Assembly: GCA_030674155.1 (NCBI GenBank)
Contig: CM060320.1
Span: 21,036,819 to 21,100,818 of the forward strand
DNA: 64,000 bases
Direction: 5' to 3'
Source: Stramonita haemastoma
Taxonomy: Eukaryota; Mollusca; Gastropoda; Neogastropoda; Muricidae
Positions within the stretch are counted from its first letter, which is position 1, and every line of letters starts with the position of its first letter. The translations under genes were made by a program, and so were the position numbers. Below, one piece after another: positions 42,995 through 55,937 of the stretch. The notes beneath the pieces are model-generated. The model was given only the letters and a program-made list of their open reading frames with translations. It had not been told where the DNA came from and ran no database searches.

Positions 42995-44033
42995 TGATAA
43001 TAGATCCCAGGTCAGGTCCTTGGTACACAACACGGCAATGATGTAGTAGTCTGACAGAGGGGTGACTGCACACACGAAGAGAAATGTTCATGATACACCA
43101 CAATTCCTTATACTGTGTAACTTTTTTTTTTTTCTTATACTGTGCAACTGATTTTCCATAATTCTATAATATCCTAGAAAAAAGTTACAAGACTTATACA
43201 TAAGATTTACTGTGTGACAAAAGATCAATGTGGCAAATGGTGTGTAGTCTGTTTCCTCTTCTCTCTTTCTTCATCTCTTTAAGAACAATTTATTGTTTTG
43301 GACATCCCCCCCCCCCCCCCCAGCAAATTTCAGCAGATCTGTCAGAATTTTATAACTGTGCCCTTTTCTTTGCATACTGTTTTACAAATGTTTTCTAAAT
43401 TTACTGTACAGCAGACTTACTTCATTACAAATGGTAAAATATGTATCATTTTGTGGAGACAAAAAAATATGCATGGTAACGAAATGATCCACACCTCGTT
43501 TGTCTTAGTTAAAGTGAAGAAAACAAATATCCCACAATGTTTCAGGAAGTTGGACACATACCTTCTTGTTGTACTTGTGGATGTAAAAACCTTGCAGTTT
43601 AATCTGTTAGGCCTTTATAGGCACTGCCATCTAGCTAACTCTGATCTTTTCCTTTTTTTCTTTACAATTTTTTTTTTACGAATCTCCCGTATTTCTTTAA
43701 AACACATCCTTTAATGTTACTGAGAAAAAGTCCAAATTCTGACCTTGAGTAGGTGAGTGACGATTCTGCTTTCTGACAACGTACAGAATGGGCTCCTGTG
43801 CATGCAACAGCGTGAACTCCAGTCCTGTCATGTTTCTGAACAAACAAAACACTTGGTCAGTGAACTGCTGACATTTCTTAAGTGATTAACTATAATTGCA
43901 CACACTTCTTTTCAAGTTAATTGTTATCACTCATCATGCATCTTGAATAACATTATGTATTATTTCTAAACTAAGGCATTCATATGCGAGTATGCACAGC
44001 AGCACTGTATTAAACATTACCCTGTATAAAAAC

Positions 44034-44328
44034 AGCCGCCGCTGTGGTCTAGTGGTTAGGGCGTTGTACTCGTAATCTAAAGTTTGCGGGTTCGATCCCA
44101 GCTATTCCGCTATGGCGTTGTGCCCTTGGAAAAGGCACTTTACGGCTATTTTCTCACCTCACCCAGGTGTAAAAGGGGTACCAACCTTGTGTTGGGGGTT
44201 AACCATGCGATAGACTGGCGTCCTATCCAGGGGGGAGTCTATGACTCTCAGTCGCTTAACGCCACAGAAACCGGGATAAGCACCGGCCTGATGAGCCTTA
44301 TGGCTCGGGACAGACTTTTAACTTTTAA
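44034..44328 (+). mobile_element. SINE-A, right-copy-specific insertion
   Basis: Same family as 16941-17234. Exact 12-bp target duplication CTGTATAAAAAC (44022-44033 and 44329-44340). The left copy has a single CTGTATAAAAAC and no element (about 11690-11701), so this is a clean filled/empty site pair. It lies in the MED6 intron between exons 2 and 3. Confidence 0.96.
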
Positions 44329-44748
44329 CTGTATAAAAACTGAATGATTGATATGAACATTTCCAAAAGGTAAACACAACACAATCCGTTTTTCACTGAA
44401 ATATCATCCCTGAAGTCAGAATGAACCTATCTTAATAATGGGCAAAAATGGCTGCATTCACAAAATTTCCCTGCTAGTCAATCTCAGAGCTGTAGCTGAG
44501 AAACCGAAACAAAAAATAACCCCCCCCCCCCCCAAACTAAAACACTGTGACTAAGTATTCTCATAAAGTTGATAAACACATGAAATAAAAAATAGATTCT
44601 ACTACTACCCCCCCCCCCCCCCCCCCAAAAAAGAAAAAAAAAAAACCCAAGCAAACTGATATCCTGTCAACAAATCATAGCCTATTAAATTTGAACTGTA
44701 ACATCACTCATCAGCTCATATTTGTTTGTTGGGGTTTTTTTTCCCTTT

Positions 44749-45150
44749 CTCAGATAGAACTCCAAGGTTCACCAATGATGAGACTTTGTATGCAACTGCA
44801 ACTGTTTACCCACCATTAAGGTAGCTGCATTCAGACTTCAGGAATGGTGTCCAAACACGACACCTGTGTGCATGCATTTTTTAAAACTTCATCATTCAGT
44901 CCTACTGGCCAGAAAATGAAATGGCCTGCTCTCCTGAAACCAGTGAAAGGTGGATCAGGTTTTAAAAAAGAGTGTCAAGTGTTCTGCATGCATTTGCATA
45001 CGTGCCTCGCGTTATAGTCTCATCCTAAGGAGTTTTTGGGGAGCAGAGTCTGTACTAATGTTAACTCCTGGGTAACATCCCCCAAAATGGGCATCTCTAA
45101 CACAGTCCATGGTGGCTAAACCTCAGGCCGTCAGATCGGGGTGCCTTTTT
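44749..45150. repeat. composite dispersed repeat (right copy)
   Basis: Counterpart of 12100-12500 with a few substitutions. C/A-rich tracts at 44521-44533 and 44609-44645 precede it. Confidence 0.65.
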
Positions 45151-45288
45151 TTGTTTTTAAGTTATGAGTATGGAAATTTCTTTTGGGGACAGTGGTTGTC
45201 AACAAATCAAATGTTAACATACAAATTTTTATGAAACGCATGCACATGCACACACATTATATTTCATATATTCAAGCACATGCGTGCA

Positions 45289-45323
45289 CACGCACACACA
45301 CACACACACAAACACACACAGAG

Positions 45324-45358
<35 letters not shown>

Positions 45359-45384
45359 CACAAAACACACACACACACTGGCAC

Positions 45385-45420
<36 letters not shown>

Positions 45421-45457
45421 CACACACACACACAGAGTCACACACACACACACACAG

Positions 45458-45496
<39 letters not shown>
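45289..45496. repeat. interrupted (CA)n microsatellite beside MED6 exon 2 (right copy)
   Basis: CA run with at least five AGTCA interruptions, rearranged relative to 12655-12810. The compound CA/CT/CA tract equivalent to 13993-14331 follows at 46631-46890. Confidence 0.95.
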
Positions 45497-45498
<2 letters not shown>

Positions 45499-46629
45499 GA
45501 TACAGAATGACTTACACAAGCTGATCTGGGCTGACCCGCTGCATTTTGATGACTTCATTGTTGCATGTGCGATCATAGAAAGGATTAGTTCGCTCAGAAA
45601 AGTAGTCCAAGACATTACTTTGATTCAGGATTGGGATCCACTGTGAGTCATGCCATGATATTCCAAGAGTGTTACTCTCTGAAAATAAATTTGAAAATGC
45701 CCATGGATATTAAAGTACATACAACATGTACATGACATACATCAGCACAATTCAACTCAGTGACGAGTCTATTAATTTGATATTATACTCTTTTATAGAC
45801 AAAGATATGTTATAGTGTGATAATGTGATTTATCAATGATAATCAGGGAAGTTGACACGACTTTTTATGATAGTTGAGCAACAAGATCCCCTGATAAGAG
45901 AAACTCAGAAAGCCAAGTAAATTACAAATCCTAGATAAAATAAAATCTTGAAGAAAACACACATTATATCAATATATGTATGCACATGCATATATAATAT
46001 ATCCACATACAACACACCACAACACACAACACACATCAACTTGCTTTATTTACAAGTATAAAAGCTTCATGCATCAGTATGCAGCAAAATGCAGGCAATA
46101 GTGTGTAATATAGAATGTTAACAGTTTTGCAATCAAAAACAAAACAAAATAATGATCAAGCAAGAAATAACTATTTGCAAATGTTATGTAGTATTTAAAT
46201 CTGAAGGAAGACAAAATTACTCGAGTGTTGAGATATGAGTCTAGCATCACAGAACGAAAACAAAAAACTCTTCAATGTGATAGAAGTAACCATAAAGTAT
46301 GGAAGAGTTTTCTCCATGTCTGAGTGTCTCTGAGTACTCATATAAATTTGTTTTATTATAATTTACTTTAATCTGGATTCTGATGCTACTTTTTTTTTAA
46401 TAGGAAAATAAAAATTAGGCACAAATGAAAAATGAATTTAATCTGCCCCTTACTTGCTAAATGTATACTGAAAACGCATGAATATGTATTAAATGTTGAT
46501 TACTGTATTATGTACAGCTTTATATCATGATGCTTTCTCAAAGTCAAATCTACTTTGTATCTGTCATTGTATTGTGGCCCAAGGCCAATGTGCAAAATTA
46601 AATTATTTCATTTTCAATGCTCAGAGCTA

Positions 46630-46693
<64 letters not shown>

Positions 46694-46732
46694 CTAATAT
46701 CACTATGAGTGAAGAGACGTTGAATTGAAGAA

Positions 46733-46767
<35 letters not shown>

Positions 46768-46781
46768 TACACTGATACACA

Positions 46782-46860
<79 letters not shown>

Positions 46861-46933
46861 CCCCACACACACAACCAGTGAACCACACACACACACTTGT
46901 AAGTTGTGACTTGTAATTTGTACCATTTTAGTT

Positions 46934-47410
46934 TAACTTTAAGCCACAGCAGATTTCACTGCGTGAAATTTGGGCTGCTCTCCCTGGTGAGAGTAAGTTA
47001 CCACAATTTCAGAGCCACCATTTCTTTTCTTTTTCTATGATCTGTATACTTGTAATGTATTCATATTTTTGTCTCTACTGTGGGTTTTTTTTCTCCCTAA
47101 TAATAACTGAATTATGCAAGAGACAACTCTCCTGTTGCTGTGGGTTCTTTTACAAGCCGAAATGTGTCACACATGGGACTTCGGTTTTGCGTCTCATCCG
47201 ACAGACTAGCACCCAGACCATCATTTGCGGTCTAATGGATGGGGGAACAGTTTTCCGGCACAAACTGGTATTGAACGCAGACCATCATTCGCGGTCTAGA
47301 GGATGGGGGAACAGTTTTCTGGCACAAACTGGTATTGAACCCAGACCTGGATTGAACCCAGACTTTTCGCTTTTTAGACAGATGCATTGCCTCTTGACCA
47401 CTGATCCACT
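46934..47410 (-). mobile_element. SINE-B with internal duplication (right copy)
   Basis: Counterpart of 14372-14850. The same ~62-bp internal duplication is present, so the duplication predates the split of the two copies. Confidence 0.8.
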
Positions 47411-48606
47411 TATGGAAACAGCGATTCATTTCCATGACTGGAAAATGGACAATAACAATCATAAAACGCCAATAGGCTTTATTACAATAACTGACAAAAG
47501 GATGACTGACTGCAGCAGCCGTAGTACGCTAGTAGTAAGTACTACAGTCATGTCAATGAATGAGACTGGGTAAAAATAAAAATGAAAACTAATCGATATG
47601 AATAGTGCTAACAAAATATTGACAAAAGTATTTCATCATTGCTTTAGATAATATTAATACAACACAAATGAGGCATCAGGACAATAAATTTACCTGGTTT
47701 ATCCATCATCAAACGTATTTTTGCACTGCCTTTATGTGGTGAAGCCTCGGAGCACAGACAACATGGGGAAGACTGTCTTTTTACTAAAATAAAAACGAAA
47801 GAACAAATCTAGCGTAGTATGTTGCTAGCCCTAGGCAATGTCGCGATGTGTGGATTACACATTGCGGCAGTAGCCGTTTATCTGTGTGTGACAGTAGGGC
47901 CTAGGTGAACAATAGAAAACCATTTTGTTCACTTATAGTTACTTTGCGTCATTTTGTCATTCAATACTCTAAGTGAAAGTGAAATAAACGCCTCTGGGAT
48001 TTTCACACACACACAGTCACACACACACACACAGTCACACACACACATGCCACATTTCCCCAGGCTACCACTCTTGGCTTATGCTTAATTTCCTCAAAAT
48101 TATGAAAATTCCTCCCTGCACTGAAACTGCTAGGCAGTCCCGATTAGTCTTAGGTAGGCCTACTGTCTTTCAAAGAAAAAAAAACGGGTAGACGCTGTAC
48201 TTGTGGCGACGCACTCTCCCCGGGGAATACAGCCCGAATTTCACGCAGAAAAATCTGCTGTGACATAAAGTGGTACAAAATACAAAAACGCAAAGTACAA
48301 ATAGGTCTTGCCGTGTGCGTAAACAAACAAAAAAAATTGATTGGGCCTAAGGAATACCACTTGTTCTCATTTTTTAAATACCTAAATAGAACAGTTCTTG
48401 ATTTACACTAACTACAGTCAGTTAAATTCTTTGTTTTTTTGTTTACTTTCACATTCATGTGCAACCTAAAACAATAGCGGACAAGACCCGACTAGTCAGT
48501 GAATTTCAGGAGCAAACTGCCAAAGCTGGTTCCTGCCTTTATAGGTGGATTGCAAACAGATATCCAGATTTAGACTCAGTCGAGTTCACAGAACTCAGCT
48601 TTCACA

Positions 48607-48824
48607 ATGAGCGGCAAAGTGAGTACCGTCGTTTTATGTCCGAGAATCAAGAACTGAAGATGGAAGCAATACTATGTGTAATATTATCGTTTAGTGTTGT
48701 AGTATGTTCTTGTGTCGCTGTGAGTATACATACATACATACATACATACGTATACATACATACATACATACATACATACATACATACATACATACATACA
48801 TACATGTATATGTATACATACACG

Positions 48825-48900
<76 letters not shown>

Positions 48901-48977
48901 ACACACACACACAGTGACAGCTGACACACACACACACACACACACACTCAGTCACACACACACATACACACACACAT

Positions 48978-49037
<60 letters not shown>

Positions 49038-49098
49038 TTATAACTGTGTGCAGTCATTCTGTGCCTATGGCTATGTCTGTGTCTTTGATATGATGCTT

Positions 49099-49153
<55 letters not shown>

Positions 49154-49258
49154 ATGGAATTTATATATTCATTCACTCACAGTGATCTTAAGATGAAAAA
49201 TATAAAGTTTTAATGAATTATAAAAGTTTTATTAAATTGTGTCACACTCACAATTGGT

Positions 49259-49300
<42 letters not shown>

Positions 49301-49736
49301 ACAAACACATGCATGCACGTGTGTGTGCACATGTGTGTGCATGCTTGCTGTATGTTTGTGACAATAAGTTCATAACATTTGACAGAGATAGCCGCCGCTG
49401 TAGTCTGGTGGTTAGGGCATTGGACTCGTAATCTAAAGGTCGTGGGTTCGATCCCAGCTTTCGGCTATGGCGTTGTGCCCTTGGAAAAGGCACTTTACGG
49501 CTATTTTCTCACCCCACCCAGGTGTAAAAGGGGTACCAACCTTGTGTTGGGGGTTAACCCTGCGATAGACTGGCGTCCTATCCAGGGGGGAGTCTATGAC
49601 TCTCAGTCGCTTAACGCCACAGAAACCGGGATAAGCACCGGCCTGATGAGCCTTAGGCTCGGGACAGACTTTACTTCAACTAATTTGACAGAGAGGGTGG
49701 GGGTGTTACTATTAGTTTAAGTGCATGAGCACTACC

Positions 49737-49791
<55 letters not shown>

Positions 49792-50511
49792 ATTTATTTA
49801 TTTATTTATTTATTCTTTTATATCGAGGATAATGGAATAAGCATTCATATACTTTTTTACATCCAGTCCCCATGTGTATGCAGTTTTATAAATGTCATCT
49901 GTTCCCACCAGCACACAATGGCTTACTCTTATGAAAAGCAGAACAGGATTTAACATATGCGCAAGATGTTTTGCGTGCATTTGCACTCGGGGCCTCGGTT
50001 TATAATCTCATCCAAAAGACTTTGTGTGTGCGTGCGTGCGTGCGTGCGTGCGTGCGTGTGTGTGTGTGTGTGTGTTTTGTGTGTGTGTGTGAGTGTGAGC
50101 ACATACACACATACTTACCACGCACGGAAGATACCCTGAGCAATTTGTCGTCATGATTCCCACCCTTATCAACAAGAGGGTTCCACCTCTCGCATGTATA
50201 GATCACAAAAATCTCACCATGGCATTTGTGAACTTCAGAGCTCTAGCCAAGGCCAAGGAGCAAAAAAGAAAAATGTTGTATTTAAAATCACTGTTAGTAT
50301 TATACTAATTATGTATTAGAGCTGCATTTTTATGGTTATCTATATGTGATTCATATAACTATAGAACTTAGCTTTTTGTTAAACTCAATAATCTGTGAGC
50401 AGACTAACCAAGACGTGAGGCTGTCAAAGGCGCTGTCTTGGCTGCTGAGACATGGGGCGGAGAAAGAAGGATTCACTTTCCTACCAGGTGACTACTACTT
50501 CTGGTTTATTT

Positions 50512-50569
<58 letters not shown>

Positions 50570-50576
50570 ATGTGTG

Positions 50577-50609
<33 letters not shown>

Positions 50610-50623
50610 TGTGTGTGTGTGCA

Positions 50624-50661
<38 letters not shown>

Positions 50662-50757
50662 TTATTCTTTCTTTTTTTTTCTTTTATATCGAGGATAATG
50701 GGATAAGCACTCTTGTGCTTTTTTACTGTAGCCGTGTGCACTTGTGGTGTTTGCTTA

Positions 50758-50796
<39 letters not shown>

Positions 50797-53700
50797 AGTT
50801 TAGACTAGCGGTGCCTTGATCTCTACGTCATAAGGATATGACATCTTTCAACATAATGATGGTAAACTGTTGTTGTAGCTTACAAATGTGAATGAAGAGT
50901 ACTGAATGTATAGCAAGCATATTATCGTAGATCTGTGTTTTTGCACTGCTGTTTAAATATGAATATTTCTCATCATAGACATCTTTGGTTAATAATATGT
51001 ATATCTATAGAAATTTTGGATGATATTCTTCCTTTCTGTGTCATAAAATATTTTGTCTAGTTGTGTCTTTAGTGGTTAATTATTGAAAGTTTCACTTACT
51101 GCCGTTAAAAGTAAGTATATTTAGACGCATTAATTACCGTTAGCTTCCAGCAATATAGTTGCTGATTAAGATGCAATATTGCATTTCAAAGTTTGAATTC
51201 TCTAGTTTATTTTGATATATGATTTGTGTAGTTTGTTTGTGCGGACGAAAAGATAGTCACCACTGAAGCTGCATAGGGAAACACAAAATGTCCTCCATTT
51301 GGGCTCAAATCTGTCGATTTGATTGCAGCTTCGTGGTGCTTTCTTTGAGGTCCGCGCAATATGCAAATATAGGAGGATGTGTGCGTAAGAGAGAGGGTCA
51401 TCAAAGAGAGTCATCAAAAAGTGTCATCAGCGTGGAGTCGCCAGAGAGAGCGTCAGTCAGAGAAAGAAAGAAGATGAAATAAAAGAAGATTCCTAGCGAC
51501 TGTCTTCCCTGAGTCTCCTGTTGCCTGGTTGCTGTGTATTGTTCCACGCTTTCCCTACCCTGCCTTTATTCTTGCTACTCGCACTATCACAATTGGCGCT
51601 GCGAGCAGGATAGGGATACTGGAGCGATAACAGTAACTGGGTAACTCGAGGCTCAACCTAGATTGGGAAGAACAGGGTACCATGCCAGCCAACAGCAAGA
51701 AGAGGAACAGAAGAGACGACTCTGAAACGAGTATTGCTGCCATGGCCCACACATCTAGTGGTGAGGGCAGCGCACGTTCTCTGAAGATCGTCCAGATGCT
51801 CCCGCCTCCCGAGCTACCCAAGTTTTCTGGGGCTGAAGACATTGACAACTTCATCCGGGAGGCCAAGTTGCTGTTACAGCTGCACCCAATGTCCGACGGA
51901 GCAGCTGCTGCCTGGGTGTTTGGTTCGCTGTGGGGACAGGCAAAGCAGCAGATCCTCTCCATGGAGCCGGCAGAACTGGACAGCCCTGAGAAAATCCTTG
52001 GCATCCTGGAACGGCACTGGGGCCAGCAGCAAGACGCGTTCACTCTTGCTGCTGCATTTTTCAAGCGGCAGCAGGGACTCGCTGAGTCTGCTAGCGAGTA
52101 CGCCACTGCCCTGAGGATCCTCTGGGCCAAGGTCAACACTGCCCAGGCCGTCAGCCTGTCTCCAGCCATGCTGTGCTGGGCCTTTGTCAACGGGCTACAC
52201 TCGAGCTCCATGCGGAGAGACCTGAGACGCTTCCTGAGGTACAGACCAGAGTCTACATTCCAGGAGGTGACCAGGGAGGCTCAACACTGGCTGAGGGAAG
52301 ACGGGGGCCCAGACACGATGACAACAAGCAGCTGCTCTGGACCCAGGCGTTTTGCACCGCCTGGAGGCCCAGATCGCCACCCTCACGGCAGAGAATGCCG
52401 TCAGAAAACAGATGATACGAGAGCGACAGGATCCAACCACCTCGTCTCCGGGTGCGCCACTGCGGCAGACCGGTCAACGGCAGAGGGGCCGTGGACCTCA
52501 TGGCCCACGTCGGCGTGGCCTGGCCTGCTGGTGGTGTCGACGCGGGGGCCATCGTGAGGCAGACTGCTGGGCCAAGCAGTCATACCAGCGACGGCGCCGC
52601 ATCGGGGAGGCTGGACTGGGGACGCTGACTGTGCAGAGAGGACAGTGTGGGCAGGTCGTCGGCAGTCTCGAGGGTGTTGAAGGTGGCAGGCCTGTTGGGG
52701 GGCCATGTGCCACAGCACAGTGTGTGAAACAACCTGTCCCAGTGCCACGGAGACGCCGCCGACGGCGACGACGAAGACGACGGTCGACGGCATATGAACA
52801 CCTACCTCCAACTGTGCCATCAAACCGGCGCTATAAACAGTATCAGGCAACCTCGGCTTTGGATAGATCTGGTAGTTCTGGCTACGAGTCAGAGACTGAA
52901 CTTGTTCCTGTTCCAGTCCCAAGACGTTCTCTACAGCCAGTGGTAGGTGGTGCTGAAGGGACTGTACATCCTAAGGACTTTCGGCCGGTGACTACACTTT
53001 TACAGGTGGACAAGAGGTACCCTTCTTCGACTAGCTCTGACAGAGAATCAGAGACAGACAGTGGTGATGAAGTGAACAGTGTGTGTGTTGCTGCCCCTAT
53101 TCCAGCCCCGAGACGTTCTTTACTAGGCTGTTGGCCTTCATGGGAGAAGCCAAGACAGTCTTACAAGCGGTATGTAAATAACTAATAATAATTGTTGGAA
53201 ATTCACCAGATAAAAGACGGATCTTAAGAAAGGAAAAAAAAAAAAGAAGAAGACATTTTTACTTTGTTTTCGGCATAAGCTTTTGTATGTTGTGAAAGCT
53301 TGTCATTTTCATATTCTTGTGATGTTGTTAGCTTAAAACACTGCATGACTGATCAATACATTTGCTTCTTTTTTTCTGGATTGAATAACAGGTAAAAATA
53401 TTGAATGTAGCATGTTCCTGTACATTGAATCGGGGCATTGAGAAAATGTGTTCAAAAAAAAAAAAAAAAAAAAAGTCCCCATTAAGTGCCATTTCAAGTC
53501 AAAAGAAAAAAACAACACATTTTACCCAGTTGAATGAACAGAACACTGAAGAAGCCAGTGTCGTCAGTATATGATGAGAAAGAGCACGACTTCCGAGATA
53601 TTTTGCTCAAATAGCAATCCCTCTGTAGTCTGTGATGACTCTTAACTTTATCTTGACAACAGATAAAATTTGTCTAAATACACATTTTCTTTAGTCGGCC

Positions 53701-55900
53701 ATAGCTCTTATTGTCGAAGCAGAAGCTGTGTACTGATTTACGAAGACTCCTGTTAATATAACAGATCTCCGCTAGATAATAGCAGTGCAAGCTCGGAAAA
53801 TGAAACAACAACCCGGTTTTTGTTACGACTTTGCCGTCAAAATAACATGTATCAGTAAATGCCGTGTGTCTTCTTTGATATTCTGCTTGAAAGTGTTGAT
53901 TTAATCCGTTTTATGATTACAATGTTAAGATTGCATATATACAATAGAAGCATGAATATTGCGATTCACTGTATTCTCTTGCTGTGAAAGAGTTAGATTT
54001 AATGCTATGGTTGTCATTTCTGTAGATGTTGTGTATGACTTGTTTAATTCTTTAGTGGATCTATATTTAAGTTTGCGATTTTGTAAGACCTAAAAACACT
54101 ATGGTGTGGCTATTGTGTTGACAAGGGAACTGTATAAAATAAAGAAAATCTAGAAGTCTATGCTTAGTTTAGCCACAGATCTAGTGGTCGAAAAATAATT
54201 TGTTCAAAACTAACAATTGCTCACTATAGTTAAAGCTGCTTGCAAGAGGAGAAAAAAAAAAGCAGGTGGAAGTTAAAGTATTAGATCAGAAGGAAAAAAA
54301 AGCAACTTTCATCCTGTTTGCATTCACACTAACTGTACTATGAATAACATGTTTGATTCTGAAGTGTCTGGCTCACATAGCAGCTTTATTGTAGACAGTA
54401 ATGGTCTGTAAAATTTATTGAGACATCCCATCGTCTACAAGATTATTCTGTGTGATGACTTTAGAAGATGTAGTTGCTCAATAAGAACAATCCGGCTCAC
54501 ATAACAGATTTTCTCTAGTTTGTGGCATAATTATTTCAGATGATTAACTACCTACATGTATAGATCTAACTGCTTTACTGACAGGCTGTAATACGTTTAG
54601 TGACAAGAAGTGTTAGGAGGTTTTTGTTCACAAGATCTGTATTATCCTGGAGAATGTGAGATATCTTGCTTTTTCTTAAACAGTACTGCTAAATACTAAC
54701 CACTGTAGTTTTGTGTAGGTGTGTCAGCGCGGACGCTGACAGAGTTTGTGGGGGGAGGTGTAGCCGTGTGCACTTGTGTGTGTTGCTTAACCAGAGAGAG
54801 AGAGAGAGAGAGAGAGAGTTAGTTTAGACTAGCGGTGCCTTGATCTCTACGTCATAAGGATATGACATCTTTCAACATAATGATGGTAAACTGTTGTTGT
54901 AGCTTACAAATGTGAATGAAGAGTACTGAATGTATAGCAAGCATATTATCGTAGATCTGTGTTTTTGCACTGCTGTTTAAATATGAATATTTCTCATCAT
55001 AGACATCTTTGGTTAATAATATGTATATCTGTAGAAATTTTGGATGATATTCTTCCTTTCTGTGTCATAAAATATTTTGTCTAGTTGTGTCTTTAGTGGT
55101 TAATTATTGAAAGTTTCACTTACTGCCGTTAAAAGTAAGTATATTTAGACGCATTAATTACCGTTAGCTTCCAGCAATATAGTTGCTGATTAAGATGCAA
55201 TATTGCATTTCAAAGTTTGAATTCTCTAGTTTATTTTGATATATGATTTGTGTAGTTTGTTTGCGCGGACGAAAAGATAGTCACCACTGAAGCTGCATAG
55301 GGAAACACAAAATGTCCTCCATTTGGGCTCAAATCTGTCGATTTGATTGCAGCTTCGTGGTGCTTTCTTTGAGGTCCGCGCAATATGCAAATATAGGAGG
55401 ATGTGTGCGTAAGAGAGAGGGTCATCAAAGAGAGTCATCAAAAAGTGTCATCAGCGTGGAGTCGCCAGAGAGAGCGTCAGTCAGAGAAAGAAAGAAGATG
55501 AAATAAAAGAAGATTCCTAGCGACTGTCTTCCCTGAGTCTCCTGTTGCCTGGTTGCTGTGTATTGTTCCACGCTTTCCCTACCCTGCCTTTATCCTTGCT
55601 ACTCGCACTATCACATTACATCCAGTCCCCGTGTGTATGCAGTTTTGTAAATGTCATCTGTTCCCACCGGCACATGATGGCCTACTCTTACGAAAAGCAG
55701 AACAGGATTTAACGTGTGTGCAAGATGTTCTGCGTGCGTTCGCACACGGGGCCTCGGTTTAAAGTCTCATCCGAAGGACTTTTGGGGAGAGTGGAGTCAG
55801 CACTGATGTTAACTCCAGGAGAAAAATCTCCTCGACCAGATTCGAACCCGGGTCTTCAAATTGCCAGCGCAATGTTCTGACCACTAGGCTATCCGTCCCC

Positions 55901-55937
<37 letters not shown>

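Larger units (their letters stand above)
39449..47709 (-). pseudogene. MED6: MED6 right copy: truncated by gap, 1-bp deletion in exon 4
   Basis: Exons in transcript order: 47694-47709, 45516-45678, 43744-43835, 42984-43065, 41356-41395, 39819-39887, and 39449-39505 (incomplete). The last exon and the end of exon 7 are lost in the gap. Exon 4 is 82 nt against 83 in the left copy: near 43033 the plus strand has ACACGGC where the left copy has ACACCGGC. This shifts the frame in the conserved [12 protein letters not shown] segment. All other exons keep length and phase and differ only by a few mostly silent changes. Either a broken allele or paralogue, or a single-base consensus error in an intact gene; the sequence alone cannot decide. 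Confidence 0.85.
50727..55615 (+). mobile_element. gag-only LTR retroelement inside TRPT1 intron 2 (right copy)
   Basis: 4.9 kb element: 5' LTR 50727-51591, primer site 51594-51611, gag 51682-53185, non-coding 53186-54740, purine tract before 54759, 3' LTR 54759-55615. LTRs start TGTAG and end TCACA. The 4-bp target duplication is TTAC (50723-50726 and 55616-55619). The left copy keeps the uninterrupted site in a SINE-C. No aspartic protease, reverse transcriptase, RNase H or integrase motif is found in any frame of the 3.2 kb interior, so it must depend on enzymes from another element. Confidence 0.93.

Noticed and set aside
51555..52211. 218-codon minus-strand frame opposite gag
   Set aside because: Shadow of the GC-rich, strongly biased gag coding strand. 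It has no recognisable domain, and gag on the plus strand has capsid-like and zinc-knuckle features.
53041..53070. Retroviral-type protease signature from ETDSGDE in the gag tail
   Set aside because: DSG here sits in a hydrophilic acidic stretch without the surrounding hydrophobic beta strands or the second conserved loop of an aspartic protease.
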